From Archivesica marissinica (taxonomy: Eukaryota > Mollusca > Bivalvia > Venerida > Vesicomyidae), in NCBI GenBank assembly GCA_014843695.1, contig CM026400.1, positions 18,552,294-18,616,293 of the forward strand: a DNA stretch of 64,000 bases, written 5' to 3'. Positions 43,403 through 54,027 of the stretch are shown here, in pieces. The notes beneath the pieces are model-generated. The model was given only the letters and a program-made list of their open reading frames with translations. It was not told the DNA's origin and searched no databases. Both the position numbers and the translations under genes were made by a program. Numbering within the stretch: the first letter of the stretch is position 1; every line of letters begins with the position of its first letter.

Positions 43403-44057
43403 CGTCATTATGGTTGTATCTCACTTTCCCCACTTTTTGATTTTTGGCCAGTGCAGACTGTCTCACTTTCCCCACTTTCAATGTTCACACCTTTCATTTA
43501 CCTGTAAGTAAGGTATACTGTGAAACTGAAATAACTGAACCACGTTTGTTAATATACTGACTTAAGACATAAGTATTTTAAAAGATATTACTATACCTGG
43601 CCTACGTTACAAAAATTGACCAACCTTTTAACAGCCGAATCAAAAGAATTATTATTAAAACTGTCCAAATGTATTTACTTTGCTGCAAATTTACTAAGAA
43701 AGTAACTTCATTACACATTTAAAATTATTTGTATTTGTTAAGCACTTCTCTGAAAATCCATGACTGTCTACTCATATATATTGTGTATTTGCTATAAGCA
43801 TATGACTATGTTTTATGCAATAAATTATTGTTGTTGTTGTTGTTGTTTTCTAATATGTTAGCTAGCTGATTAGAGACAGTTAAAGACACTTAAAGTGATC
43901 TGATTAATATGTAGTCAGTTAAAGATACCAATTAATTAACACAAAAATGTGTTTGAAGATGACAATTGTTCACTTAATGAAGTCAAACAATGTAATAATC
44001 ATACCATGACTTAAGCATATAAATATAACCATAACATTCAACTACATCACATTCAAA

Positions 44058-44250
44058 ATGGCAAACGCACAGGTTGGAGTTCGCTTTATAGAAAATATAC
44101 TTGGCAGTCAGACCCTGATACACAACGATTACTTGTTCAGCCTTAAGAATAACAAGGGAGATCGTAGCTATTGGAAGTGCGTGAACAAAGATTGTACGGC
44201 GAAAATCAACTTAAAGGATGATATTCCAACTAAGGTAAACTTTGAAAGGG
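44058..44250 (+). pseudogene. FLYWCH zinc-finger segment of MULE transposase
   Basis: From ATG 44058: FIENILGSQTLIHNDYLFSL, then SYWKCVNKDCTAKINL. The W-K-C-x4-C pair is the first half of the FLYWCH finger used by MULE transposases to bind DNA; the expected H-x-H lies where the frame breaks at about 44250. A TATA-like ATATAAATA is at about 44019. The N-terminal part is intact but detached from the C-terminal part by a frame change. Confidence 0.75.
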
Positions 44251-44256
44251 TGTTAC

Positions 44257-44760
44257 TTTCACTACTCACAGTGCGTGTGGAGAAAAGTTCAAGCGTGTGG
44301 ACTTGCGACAGAGTTTCGCGATAATGATGCCTTCCGCACGTTAGCTCGTAGAGCCGGTGTGTTGCCACTTGTACCGATGCCATTGGTGGAGGATGTTTAG
44401 TTCCATGCCCTGGAAAGCAACGACGATGACTCAACGCCTGTTGTCAGGTTCAAAGACTATGTCACTGAGCAATGGGTAGAAGGTGACAAGCCGATGTGGA
44501 ACCACTACGACAACGATGGGCCACGTACTACAAATCATGTTGAAGGTTGGCACAACAAGGTCAACGGACTTCTCACCCACCCGCACCCCAACGTCTACAA
44601 AGTCATGGAACTATTCCAGAAAAAGCGGCGACCAAAGAAGCGGCTGTACCGGGTCATCGAGGAGAGATTGGGCCACCTGAAGCAGAGGCTCGAGTCTGGG
44701 GAAGTAGATGTCATGGAGTACGCCGACGCAGCATCACATCTCACCAAGCTAGGACCATGA
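44257..44760 (+). pseudogene. MULE transposase C-terminal segment
   Basis: In a different frame from the FLYWCH part: FHYSQCVWRKVQACGLATEF, RDNDAFRTLARRAGVLPLVP, an in-frame TAG at 44398-44400, then RTTNHVEGWHNKVNGLL and HPNVYKVMELF to the stop at 44758-44760. The R-T-(N)-N-x-x-E-G-W-H block is characteristic of the end of these transposases. The DDE catalytic region normally between the finger and CVWRKVQ is absent, so the element was internally deleted and cannot self-mobilise. Confidence 0.8.
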
Positions 44761-45176
44761 ACAATATTGTGTATGACCAACAATTTGAGGATTTTGTCTG
44801 CTGAACACTCATTATTTCTCCATGAAAATAAATGTGACATTTATATGTGCTACTAAGTCGCTAAATGTGCTTATTAAATAATATATGGTGAAGGAACACA
44901 AAACAATAAGCATGTGTATCCTCTTTATTGGTCAAATGTATGTAATAAAAGTTTATTAAAACACAATCCTATGTTACTTTTATCAATTTAAAACACCATT
45001 CAATTTGTGGTTACAAACTTTTCGCAGTACAGAATACCAACTTTGGTCAATTATCACCAATTAAGTCCATTGTTAACCATCCATAACAAAGACGTCTCAC
45101 TTTCCCCACTTACAAAATCCCTACTTCTTTACCTGGAATCTATAAAGTGGGGAAAGTGAGAACACCCCGTCATTAT

Positions 45177-45780
45177 ATATGTCTGATGATATGGTATAAC
45201 TTATGTGATTGTTAATTATGTGATGTATATAAGTATATAAGTATGAAACTGTATATTTGTATATATTGGTTGCAGATAGAGATATCGAGAGATAGAGATA
45301 TCGAGATATAGAGATAGAGATAGAGAGGGATAGATAGAGACGGAGAGAGAAACGATGGCTATATTGCGAGGAATAAAGTGCAGTAGACATTAATAAAAGA
45401 GTTTTCCTCTTTCTTTGTCGATCTCGACCCCCACACCCTTAGTGCTCGCCGGCGGTCTGCGACACATAGTCACCAATATGTTTGTATATATGTCTTGTAT
45501 TGTAACCTACAGTGAATAAATAGTTAGAGTGCAATAAAATATGATTAAACTAAACATTTATAGAAGATGTATTCAAAATGCTATAATTAGTAAAAATTAT
45601 TCAATTAGCTTATAGATTATGTACTTAAAATGCAACAACATATGATCAGCGTTTTCCGTTCTCAACCAAATACATGGCCTACCTATATATAGATATGTTT
45701 AATTAATTCTGCACGAGATTTGTGTTTCATTATATATAGTACACTAGTCTACGATCACATCTTAATAAATGCACTCGCCC
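45177..45780. other. Unexplained stretch with a GATA/GAGA microsatellite
   Basis: A degenerate GATAGAGATATCGAGA run is at about 45277-45350. The rest is AT-rich without a recognisable gene or repeat. Confidence 0.4.
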
Positions 45781-45881
45781 AAATCATGGGCGGATCCAGA
45801 GGGCGGGCTTGGCGTACGCCCCCATAAAATCGCCAGAGTTCGTTGTGTTTTTTTTTGGTAAGTAATGTTTGTGTTTTGTAG

Positions 45882-46890
45882 TCTTGTAGAGACGTACAGC
45901 CAGATACAATACAAGCAACTCTGGTCGATGAGAATGTAATAGAGACGTACAGCCAGATACAATACAAGCAACTCTGGTCGATGAGAATGTAATAGAGACG
46001 TACAGCCAGATACAATACAAGCAACTCTGGCCGATGAGAATGTAATAGAGACGTACAGCCAGATACAATACAAGCAACTCTGGCCGATGAGAATGTAATA
46101 GAGACGTACAGCCAGATACAATACAAGCAACTCTTGCCGATGAGAATGTAATAGAGACGTACAGTCAGATACAATACTAGCAACTATTGCCGATGAGAAT
46201 GTAATAGAGACGTACAGTCAGATACAATACAAGCAACTCTGGCCGATGAGAATGTAACAGAGACGTACAGCCAGATACAATACAAGCAACTCTGGCCGAT
46301 GAGAATGTAATAGACGTACAGTCAGATACAATACAAGCAACTCTTGCCGATGGGAATGTAATAGAGACGTACAGCCAGATACAATACAAGCAACTCCGGC
46401 CGACGAGAATGTAATAGAGACGTACAGCCAGATACAATACAAGCAACTCTTGCCGATGAGAATGTAATAGAGACGTACAGTCAGATACAATACAAGCAAC
46501 TCTGGCCGATGAGAATGTAATAGAGACGTACAGTCAGATCTAATACAAGCAACTCTTGCCGATGAGAATGTAATAGAGACGTACAGTCAGATACAATACA
46601 AGCAACTCTTGCCGATGAGAATGTAATAGAGACGTAGTCAGATACAATACAAGCAACTCTTGCCGATGAGAATGTAATAGAGACGTACAGTCAGATACAA
46701 TACAAGCAACTCTTGCCGATGAGAATGTAATAGAGACGTACAGCCATATACAATACAAGCAACTCTTGCCGATGAGAATGTAATAGAGACGTACAGCCAG
46801 ATACAATACAAGCAACTCTTGCCGATGAGAATGTAATAGAGACGTACAGCCAGATACAATACAAGCAACTCTGGCCGATGAGAATGTATG
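45882..46890. repeat. 53-bp minisatellite, about 19 copies
   Basis: The unit combines GAGACGTACAGCCAGATACA, ATACAAGCAACTCTGGCCGA and TGAGAATGTAATA. CAGCC/CAGTC and CTGGCC/CTTGCC variants alternate. Minus-strand frames of 89-142 codons are repeat translation. The last unit abuts the hAT fragment. Confidence 0.97.
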
Positions 46891-47122
46891 TCAGCTAATA
46901 TATCCAAACATCTATACAATCTTGCATATGCTGTTACTAACCTCCGTCACTTCCAGCTCAGTGGAAAGAGCTAATTCTGCGTTGAAACACATTAAAACCA
47001 AATCGAGGTCATCATTGGGAGAGGACAGATTTATTGGCCTTGCCCTACTGTTTGTACACAGGGATATTGACATTAACACATTCATGAAGTTATTGACATT
47101 TAGGCAAGAAAACACCCGCTGA
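46888..47122 (+). pseudogene. hAT-family transposase C-terminal (dimerisation) fragment
   Basis: The frame reads YPNIYTILHMLLLTSVTSSS, VERANSALKHIKTKSRSSLG, EDRFIGLALLFVHRDIDI to a TGA at 47120. P-(N)-L...S-S-x-x-E-R-x-x-S-x-L-x-x-I-K-T is the signature of the hAT C-terminal domain, also found in ZMYM6/THAP12-like host proteins. Only about 75 residues remain; the 5' side is replaced by the minisatellite. Confidence 0.8.
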
Positions 47123-47324
47123 GGATGTTGTTACTCAACCCACAGTCAGACGATTGAAAACGTAACACAAGTTTGAAGAGCATGTTGGTTTAAACAGTAT
47201 TTATTCCAATAAATGTACATGTATAACACAAAAATGTTACAAATTATTTAAATTGTGAATGGTTTGGATTGGAAAACAAGTTTTCAGAAAAGAGTATGTT
47301 ACTTAGTAGTTGTTGACTTTACGA

Positions 47325-47572
47325 GTGGTTAAGGTCGCTGACTTGTATACCACTGTAACCTATCATCACTGATGGTCACGGGTTCGAGCCCCGCTCAGAC
47401 CGTGTCTCATTTATATGAAAATGTTGGCAGTTTCTTACGGAGGTTGGTGCACCCAAGTACTGGTTAACTTACCGCTGGAGCCTGTCCAGGAAAGGTGTTG
47501 TTAGGTAAACTGCCCGCCGGCGATATAGCCCGAAATGGTGCTGATGCAGGCGTAAAACCCGAAATATAACAT
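47325..47572 (+). mobile_element. tRNA-headed SINE, family D, full length
   Basis: GAGTGGTTAAGGTCGCTGAC, GGTCACGGGTTCGAGCCCCG, GGCAGTTTCTTACGGAGGTT, GCTGATGCAGGCGTAAAACC. The best plus-strand reference for the family in this window. Confidence 0.9.
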
Positions 47573-48283
47573 AACGTCCCACATCTAACCCAAGTCAAGT
47601 CAAATCGAGTAATATTTATTTACAAAGTCGGTACAAGAACAATGCATGTACAGCATAAAATCCTGGAACCGCCTATGCACGAATACTTTTCAAATTCATA
47701 CAATCCACGACTTAAAGCACCTTACTTTACTATCTTAATGTTACTATATTTAGTGCCCGAGAGCACCATTTCTGATCTAAATGTCCAGAGTTTTCAATGG
47801 GGGAGGACCCTTTAACTAAAACTTTTAAGCTCGTAGATTGTAACATATTTCAAAGTGTTACAATATAGGAGCATAAGAGGCCGTCGGGACGCCCCCTCTC
47901 CTGAATCTCGTCAGCACTAGTTCTTAGATGCAACTACTAATCATGCCCGTCTCCAACTTCACGCCCCTAACCCGAAATCCTGGAGCCGCCAATGCAAATA
48001 AATGCCTCGGTGGTTGCGAGTAATAAATCAAGTATATAACAACAATTTTGATTAAAAATATTTCTTTGAGCAGGCCTCACATGACATGCAACAGTTCATC
48101 AAAGAGGTACGTGGTTGCTCCTGCGTGGAATCTTTAAAAACAATGAATTGGCAGCCATTTATTAACTGTTTTCAGCGGCGTAGCTTACTATGGGCACATG
48201 CCTGCACATTTTCGTCAACAATTGAAAATATGTAAAGAGGAATGCAATACCAAACGGAGAGGTAAGGGGTGGAGATGCAACAT
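47573..48283. other. Unexplained stretch, possible decayed transposon
   Basis: ATCCTGGAACCGCCTATGC (47661) and ATCCTGGAGCCGCCAATGC (47977) are near-identical boxes about 315 bp apart. They resemble hAT-like ends such as GGCGGTCCTGGATTT at 57614. No gene seen. Confidence 0.35.
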
Positions 48284-48436
48284 ACGAGTGTGCCCTTAGG
48301 CAAGGCATTTAAATACCACGTTGCCTCTTCTCTCTCCCTCGTGGCGATGGATTCCATCAGGAATGAGGTCTCGAGAGTGATTTATATAAGTTGAAATAAC
48401 TTGTTTCGCAATCGAGCTAAAATAAATTTGTGTAAA
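48284..48436 (+). mobile_element. SINE family B, head truncated
   Basis: GTGTGCCCTTAGGCAAGGCA, CTCTCTCCCTCGTGGCGATG, AGGAATGAGGTCTCGAGAGT, tail CGCAATCGAGCTAAAATAAA. Confidence 0.85.
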
Positions 48437-48465
48437 AAGCATTCCATTACTTTTTAATGAGAAAC

Positions 48466-48825
48466 ATTACTCAGTTACTTCCCCTGAATATTCCTAATAG
48501 TATATTGGTCGTCTTAGTTGGTTTACTCTGTTTTTATCGTTGTTTCCTTTGCACCACATGTTTTCCATTCTCATCCGTATTCCCGTCTTATAATTATGAA
48601 TTTATTAAATCTCGACAGATATCCTTTAGCATGTCCAATGGATACCTTACTGTAACAATTGGTTCAATTAATTAACACGCTTTTGATAAGATTACATTTA
48701 TTCTAACGCAACATCTGTTTAGACGACAACAGTAAAATCAAAGGATTCCAACTAAAAGGATCAATATACATTTAGGGATAAATCCGACTTTGTCCATCAA
48801 GGGAGGTAATAGAAACACCATTAAG
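48466..48825. mobile_element. Non-autonomous DNA element, copy 2 (reverse of 36640-36985)
   Basis: Begins CAGTTACTTCCCCTGAATAT and ends ATCAAGGGAGGTAATAGAAA. Interior AAAGGATTCCAACTAAAAGG is the reverse of the first copy. Confidence 0.65.
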
Positions 48826-48965
48826 GTCAGAACTGTACATATATGTTCATTAGTTATCGTCAATACGTGTCGTATAGTGCTTCAGAAAGTAGCTTCGGCG
48901 ATATAGACTTTCAGAATGTTCCTAACCTAGAGATACACCAGGACCGCTTATCCTAAGGGTCACCT

Positions 48966-49168
48966 GCAGTCTTTCAGATGGGACGTTAAACCGAGGTCCC
49001 GTGTCGGTGCTTTACACCATGCACGTAAATGAACCAGAGGAAACTCTGGAATGGGTTTCTCTCTCTGTATCATTGCACTATCCTCCAAAAATCTAAAATG
49101 ACTAATCTCTTCAGGAGGCGTCGCTCATATGGGCAACCGGTAACGACGATAAATAAACGTAAAACACA
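48966..49168 (+). mobile_element. SINE family A, head truncated
   Basis: CAGTCTTTCAGATGGGACGT, AACTCTGGAATGGGTTTCTC, CTTCAGGAGGCGTCGCTCAT, GATAAATAAACGTAAAACAC. The tRNA-like part is missing. Confidence 0.85.
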
Positions 49169-49192
49169 CAACAAATGGTCACCTATACATGT

Positions 49193-49412
49193 GGAAGTCG
49201 TGATAGTGCAGTGGTAGCGCGTTCGCTTCAGGTGCGAAAGGCTCAGAGTTCGAGCCCAGCTGGAGCCGATACATGTGTGCCCTTAGGCAAGGTATTTAAA
49301 TGCCACAATGCATCTTCTCTCCCTCATGGCGCTGGATTCCAGCAGGAATGAGGTCTCGGGGAGTTGTAAGAACTTGTTTCGCAATCGAGCTAAAATAAAT
49401 GTGTATAAACCT
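49193..49412 (+). mobile_element. tRNA-headed SINE, family B
   Basis: GTCGTGATAGTGCAGTGGTA, GCGCGTTCGCTTCAGGTGCG, AGAGTTCGAGCCCAGCTGGA, CTTAGGCAAGGTATTTAAAT, tail AAAATAAATGTGTATAAAC. Confidence 0.85.
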
Positions 49413-49544
49413 TTACATATATACGGCTTAAGCTACGCCCCTGGTTTTAATCTTCCATTAGGGTGTTCGTGCCATAAGGGTGTTCGGGTCATTATAATGT
49501 CACTCCTTCCATGCAGTGTACCAATATAATACGTCATTCTAGTA

Positions 49545-49744
49545 CAGTCTACATCCGTTATGTCAGCATCGGTTATGTCGAATGCTCAGGGTATCTCGAA
49601 GTCGGATAATCAAAGTCCCCGTTTCAGACACTATAATTTACATATAACTGGATCTGTTTATATCGAATTTCGTTAAGTCAAATTTCGGTTATGTCGAAGT
49701 ATTTTGTTCGATCTAACAGAATTTGACAAAACGGATGTAGACTG
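49545..49744. mobile_element. Tc1/mariner-like MITE (CAGTCTACATCCGTT)
   Basis: Ends CAGTCTACATCCGTT and AACGGATGTAGACTG are perfect inverted repeats flanked by TA on both sides. 200 bp, no coding capacity; interior GTTATGTCGAA blocks are also arranged as inverted sub-repeats. Confidence 0.9.
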
Positions 49745-49890
49745 TATGTCATTTCTGTATAGTGTTCTCCTGAATCATTACCTATTGATAACCGTCAACC
49801 GGGGAAAGATTCTGATCAAGGATGAGCGCCGAGTGGTTTACTGGGAATTACTATTAACCTATTTCATTCTGGATACATTTGAAGGCTTTT

Positions 49891-49958
49891 GCAAACAACA
49901 TAGAGCCAGATCAGCCGCAGCGTGACGCTGCGTGATGATCAGGTTCTATGTTGTTTGC
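49891..49958. repeat. Long perfect-type hairpin
   Basis: GCAAACAACATAGAGCC ... GGTTCTATGTTGTTTGC pair almost perfectly. An inner GATCA/TGATC pair and a CGCAGCG/CGCTGCG pair make a nested stem. The block AAAACCTGATCAGACGG follows at about 50000. Probably the end of a foldback element. Confidence 0.8.
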
Positions 49959-50247
49959 TCCATAGCCAAGTGTGGATCATCTGAATAGCAAACAGCATAA
50001 AAACCTGATCAGACGGCACGTTCCGGCTATATATGTTCTTTGCAAATACTGTTTTTTAAAACTTATTTATTCCACTATATACATTCACAAAACAATGCAT
50101 GTACACAAAATCAAAGAAGTAAGTATATAGGAAAGGATTAAAACGGAAGCAGAGCTTATATAGTTTCTCTCCTTAATACTGTTGGAACGTATCCCGAATC
50201 AAATGGGTTACCGATTCCTAAACTATATAACTATTAGGAAATATCTA

Positions 50248-50524
50248 TTAGGACATAGTGATAACACGCTGGACTGGTAATCCAGGGCTCGCAGGTTCGA
50301 TCCCCATCGGACCCTAATAAAATTAATAGTCTTTCAGATGGGATTTTACACCGAGGTCTCGTGTCGGTGCTTTATACCGTGCACGTAAACGAACCAGAGG
50401 AGACTGGAATGAGTCTCTCTCTGTATCATTGCACTATCCTCCATAACTCTAAAATGACTAATCTCTTCAGGAGGCGTCACTCATATGGGAAACCGGTAGC
50501 GATGATAAATAAACGTAAAACACG
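50248..50524 (+). mobile_element. tRNA-headed SINE, family A
   Basis: TAACACGCTGGACTGGTAAT, GCTCGCAGGTTCGATCCCC, GTCTTTCAGATGGGATTTTA, CTTCAGGAGGCGTCACTCAT. The first bases of the head are eroded. Confidence 0.85.
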
Positions 50525-50536
50525 CACTATGACATA

Positions 50537-50922
50537 CAGGGCCGTCGCTGGAGCTATTTTGATGATACTCACGGCCAAATTTGTTTGTCGATTGAGCATA
50601 GCGAGCGATTACGCTAGGGGTGATATTTTTTGAAATGAGGAAGCAATTTCCTGCATTTCAATGCATTTTGTAACATAGAATTGCAGGACTATTGCTCTTA
50701 TCAATTAATCAAGCACGTAAAATAGCACACACTATTTCGAGATGCACCATATTTGCAATGGGCTCAATTATTCCACCACTCCACACATCACGGCGCCTAT
50801 GTATCCCTAATACCCCCCCCCCCACCTGGCGTTTTAATGCATTTTTGGAGTTTTAATTTTGTTCATTTTCTGAGACCAATGATACGCACGTGCGTACTTG
50901 CGTATGCCCAGCGACGGCCCTG
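50537..50922. mobile_element. hAT-like MITE (CAGGGCCGTCGCTGG), copy 1
   Basis: Termini CAGGGCCGTCGCTGG and its inverse, with TSD ACATA at 50532-50536 and 50923-50927. Interior GCACGTGCGTACTTGCGTAT and CATCACGGCGCCTATG; C run at 50813-50824. No coding capacity. Copy 2, inverted, is at 59426-59823. Confidence 0.9.
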
Positions 50923-50927
50923 ACATA

Positions 50928-51660
50928 TACTTATTGCTTTCTATGTGATCCGACACTATTGAAATAACCCGAAATACGATACGTATATGGTTCGACAATG
51001 TAGTGTTCAATTCAATAAGTGAAATCAAATACTCTACCCATTAAACCGTTTAAGAGGTTTGTCTTACGGATTAGAAATGTGTTCGCCTCGGGTCTGTTTA
51101 TATACTTTATTTTGGATACCGCGTATAAGCTCGTTTACTTTACACACTTGTATTATCGCCTGTTCGTGACAGTTTGACGTATATTTACCACGAATTTTTA
51201 AATATACATTAAACGGATTTCTGAATATAAAAATTGAAAAAAGATCCGACAGTGCGTTATTACTCAATGTGATTTTTGAGCAGTTTAAGGTGTTATGGGA
51301 TAATCAAGCAAATAGTATACTATACACAAGTATTTAGTGAATACAATGTGCTTGCGCGTGTTCAAAGCAATGCTCTAAGATAATATCAGGACATACCTTT
51401 AATTGGCTATTGATTGGTACCACAGTCTCGTGATTTCTTTAAACGCTGGAATACTGATGACAAATCAATAATTGATTATTTTATTTTTGTAAAGTAAGAC
51501 AAAATAACAATCGTGACATGGATAACAGTACTTCATACGTATATACGATATAGACTATCTGTCAATGTGTTTGGTTATTCATGTTCAGCTTAGATCAAGG
51601 AAATAGTGGACACACATTAGAACAAATCTCGGAATACATTTTGGATGCTTGTTGAAACAT
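50928..51660. other. Upstream region of the caveolin-like gene, nothing recognised
   Basis: AT-rich, no SINE or MITE recognised. A 67-codon minus-strand frame (51064-51267) has no known motif. Regulatory elements of the downstream gene may lie here. Confidence 0.35.
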
Positions 51661-51661
51661 G

Positions 51662-51720
51662 TATATAAAGTGGGTGACAACTCAGTACAACTGGTTGTGG
51701 AGGACAAAATAACATCAAAG
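51662..51720 (+). promoter_or_regulatory. TATA box and putative 5'-UTR exon of the caveolin-like gene
   Basis: TATATAAAG at 51662-51670 is followed 20-25 bp on by CTCAGTAC (initiator-like). The sequence runs to AACATCAAAG/GTGAAT, a good splice donor at 51720/51721. A matching weak acceptor AAATTCAAG lies directly before the ATG at 52203, implying a 482-bp intron in the 5' UTR. Inferred from motifs only. Confidence 0.45.
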
Positions 51721-52202
51721 GTGAATAACGATACTGTATAAATTACATGCATACATATAGTGAGTTATCAACATTTAAATAAAAATGGACATACGATATG
51801 AAACATATGTGCATATCTCTCTGGTTCATAGTAGTTTTTGTTAGCTAATAAATGCTTGGTCAATATTGTAGAAATGTTTTATCGCGATATATAGTATCAA
51901 ATGCTGTCGAGAATCAATACATACTGTATATCTACAGGGACAAACCTTCTTGGACAAACCTCAATACGAGTGGTATTTCGATTTGTTTGAACAAAATCTA
52001 CATTGTGAGGAACTGATATTGCATTGTAAACCACAAGGTTAAAGTAAGGACACTCTGGTATTAAGATTGATTGAAGAACTTGTATGAATTTCAATGTAAC
52101 GGATGCAAACAGGGATAAATACATATCACTTAGACTAGGTATATGGTCATCCTGGTTTAAGCATATACGATTAATTAACTGAATATACCTGGTAAATTCA
52201 AG

Positions 52203-52913
52203 ATGGCGGACGAATATTTCGCAATGCAGGACAGACAGCGGCAACCGAAGCCGAAACCGAATCGTGTAGCGCCGAGACAACCAAAACCCAAGAAAAACAG
52301 AGATCCGAAAAATTTAAACTCTCATATTAAGAATGATTATTACAGCGTCTTAGCAGAGCCAAGATCTAATACTCAGTCGTTCGACTGCATTTGGGAATTT
52401 TCGCAGCTTGCCTTCGAATGTTGCAGAGACTGTTGGTACAAGCTCTTTGGGTTATTCTGCGGGTGCTGTATTGCAACTGCGTGGGCCTTTCAATTTGTGC
52501 CCGTCATGTTTTCACATGTATGGTGCCTTACGCCATGTAATCAAGTGCTGAAAATAACGGTCGGACACTGGTGCAAATGGATGTGCTTCTTGTGTGCACG
52601 ACTCTGTGTTGCCCCATGTGCACAAGCGTGTTCGTTCTTATTCCATAACTTTTCATACAGCAGAATGACGAGGCCTCCAACGCCATCTATATTTCCAGAG
52701 AGGCCGAAACGGGGAAAATTGGAAGCTAAAGCTAAACCAGTGAAGAAAAAGAAGGAGCCAGTAGTGAAGAAAACAAATAAGGTAGCCACGGCTCCTGCTT
52801 CGGCTCCGACTCCTTCTCCGATCCCCGTTGCTGCACAACATACAGGAGAGTTTGACGACTACGACAAGGAAAAAATAGCAAAGTCAGTGCGCAGACAAAT
52901 GATGCTATATTAG
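52203..52913 (+). CDS. Divergent caveolin-family protein, 236 aa
   Basis: Caveolins are hairpin membrane proteins that scaffold caveolae and bind cholesterol. Residues 1-58 are Lys/Arg/Pro-rich with HIKNDYYSVL (41-50). Residues 59-152 align in pattern with the caveolin scaffolding and intramembrane region: SFDCIWEFSQLAFE, DCWYKLFGLF, a hydrophobic turn CGCCIATAWAFQFVPVMF, SHVWCLTPC and a second amphipathic stretch with many Cys, as expected for palmitoylation. Residues 160-236 form a Lys/Pro/Ala-rich tail with PVKKKKEP and end EKIAKSVRRQ. The ATG context AAGATGG is good. It is longer than vertebrate caveolins (about 150-180) because of both tails. Single coding exon; no AATAAA close by. Confidence 0.7.
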   Translation: MADEYFAMQDRQRQPKPKPNRVAPRQPKPKKNRDPKNLNSHIKNDYYSVLAEPRSNTQSFDCIWEFSQLAFECCRDCWYKLFGLFCGCCIATAWAFQFVPVMFSHVWCLTPCNQVLKITVGHWCKWMCFLCARLCVAPCAQACSFLFHNFSYSRMTRPPTPSIFPERPKRGKLEAKAKPVKKKKEPVVKKTNKVATAPASAPTPSPIPVAAQHTGEFDDYDKEKIAKSVRRQMMLY

Positions 52914-53716
52914 TTTTTTTAAAAGAAGGAAGACATTTTATTTTCCAGTGTGTATATAAACGCTGTTGCATAGTCGCTATTCACACATTATTTTTTAGTG
53001 TTCAAATGATGAAATTTCATTCAGACTTCTTGAATTCATTCTTTTAGCATTGGAGTTAGCGTTTGTGTTTATCGATATGAGTTTACATTGCGCGTGTTGT
53101 CAGACGGGACCCACTGCGTGGATGACGTAGACATTACAGTTTCTAAGTGAAGTTACGCAAGTCAGAACGGCAACGTAAGCGCTTTTCTTGCTTGCAAGTT
53201 TGAAACCCAGTTTCCGAAATAATAACCAAACCAAAAAAGTTAACCTAAATGTTTAAGGTCGTTTGACGAAATGACTGGAAAAAAGATAATTCTGGAAAAG
53301 ATCCCAAGAGAAGTAAAACATGGAGTACCACAGCAGACGTACACTATATCCTATTAGTTGGCCATTTATAGCCTGCTTTCGATTTCGGTCAACACTTATA
53401 CGCATACATGTATACACACGGATTAGTGTAGTCCTAGCCGGTCGGTCGTTACCTACATCTGTAACCCAGACATAGCAGATATTGAAGATATGGACTCGAA
53501 CCTATAATATCGCCTCCTTGTTCGAATACATTACCACACTGTATTACAATAGTGGTTATCGTGTAGTGTTTTAAACATTCAAGAACATACTTTTGTTGGC
53601 CAGAAATGCGATAGCTGTCATCAATATTTGAGTATTGTTATCTTACAAGTATTGTATGTAATGATTTAAGCCGTCAAGAAATTGCTTCGTTGGTCAGCAA
53701 TACGAGTGTGTATTCT
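52914..53716. other. 3' flank of caveolin-like gene
   Basis: No gene or repeat recognised. Probable 3' UTR in the first few hundred bases; no strong poly(A) signal identified. Confidence 0.35.
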
Positions 53717-53994
53717 ACGTTTATTTATCGTCGCTACCGGTTGCCCATATGAGCGACGCTTCCTGAAGAGATTAGTCATTTTAGATTGTGGAGGATAGTG
53801 CAGTGATACAGACAGAGACCCATTCCAGAGTGGCCTCTGGTTCGTTTACGTGCACAGTGTAATGCACCGACACGAGACCTCGGTTTAACGTCCCATCTGA
53901 AAGACTGTTAATTTTATTATGGTCAGACGGGGGATCGAACCTGCGATCCCTGGATTACCAGCCCAGCGTGTTAGTACTGGACTACAGATCCGTC
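53717..53994 (-). mobile_element. tRNA-headed SINE, family A
   Basis: ACGTTTATTTATCGTCGCTA, GCGACGCTTCCTGAAGAGAT, GGGGGATCGAACCTGCGATC, CCAGCGTGTTAGTACTGGAC, TACAGATCCGTC. Confidence 0.85.
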
Positions 53995-54027
53995 TATATA
54001 TTTACTTATATACGGACATCAAAAATG

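Larger units (their letters stand above)
43412..45167 (+). mobile_element. Mutator-like (MULE) DNA transposon with 9-bp target duplication
   Basis: Flanked by the direct repeat CGTCATTAT (43403-43411 and 45168-45176). Left end GGTTGTATCTCACTTTCCCC, right end (reversed) GGGTGTTCTCACTTTCCCC, so the inverted ends differ by one indel and a mismatch. The TCTCACTTTCCCCACTT block is repeated inside each end (43464-43482, 45092-45112). A 9-bp duplication and a FLYWCH-containing transposase remnant fit the MULE superfamily. Total 1756 bp, too short for a full transposase. Confidence 0.85.

Noticed and set aside
45755..46919. Series of 90-142 codon minus ORFs with a hydrophobic repeat
   Set aside because: Same repeat peptide in several frames of the 53-bp array; looks membrane-like only by composition.
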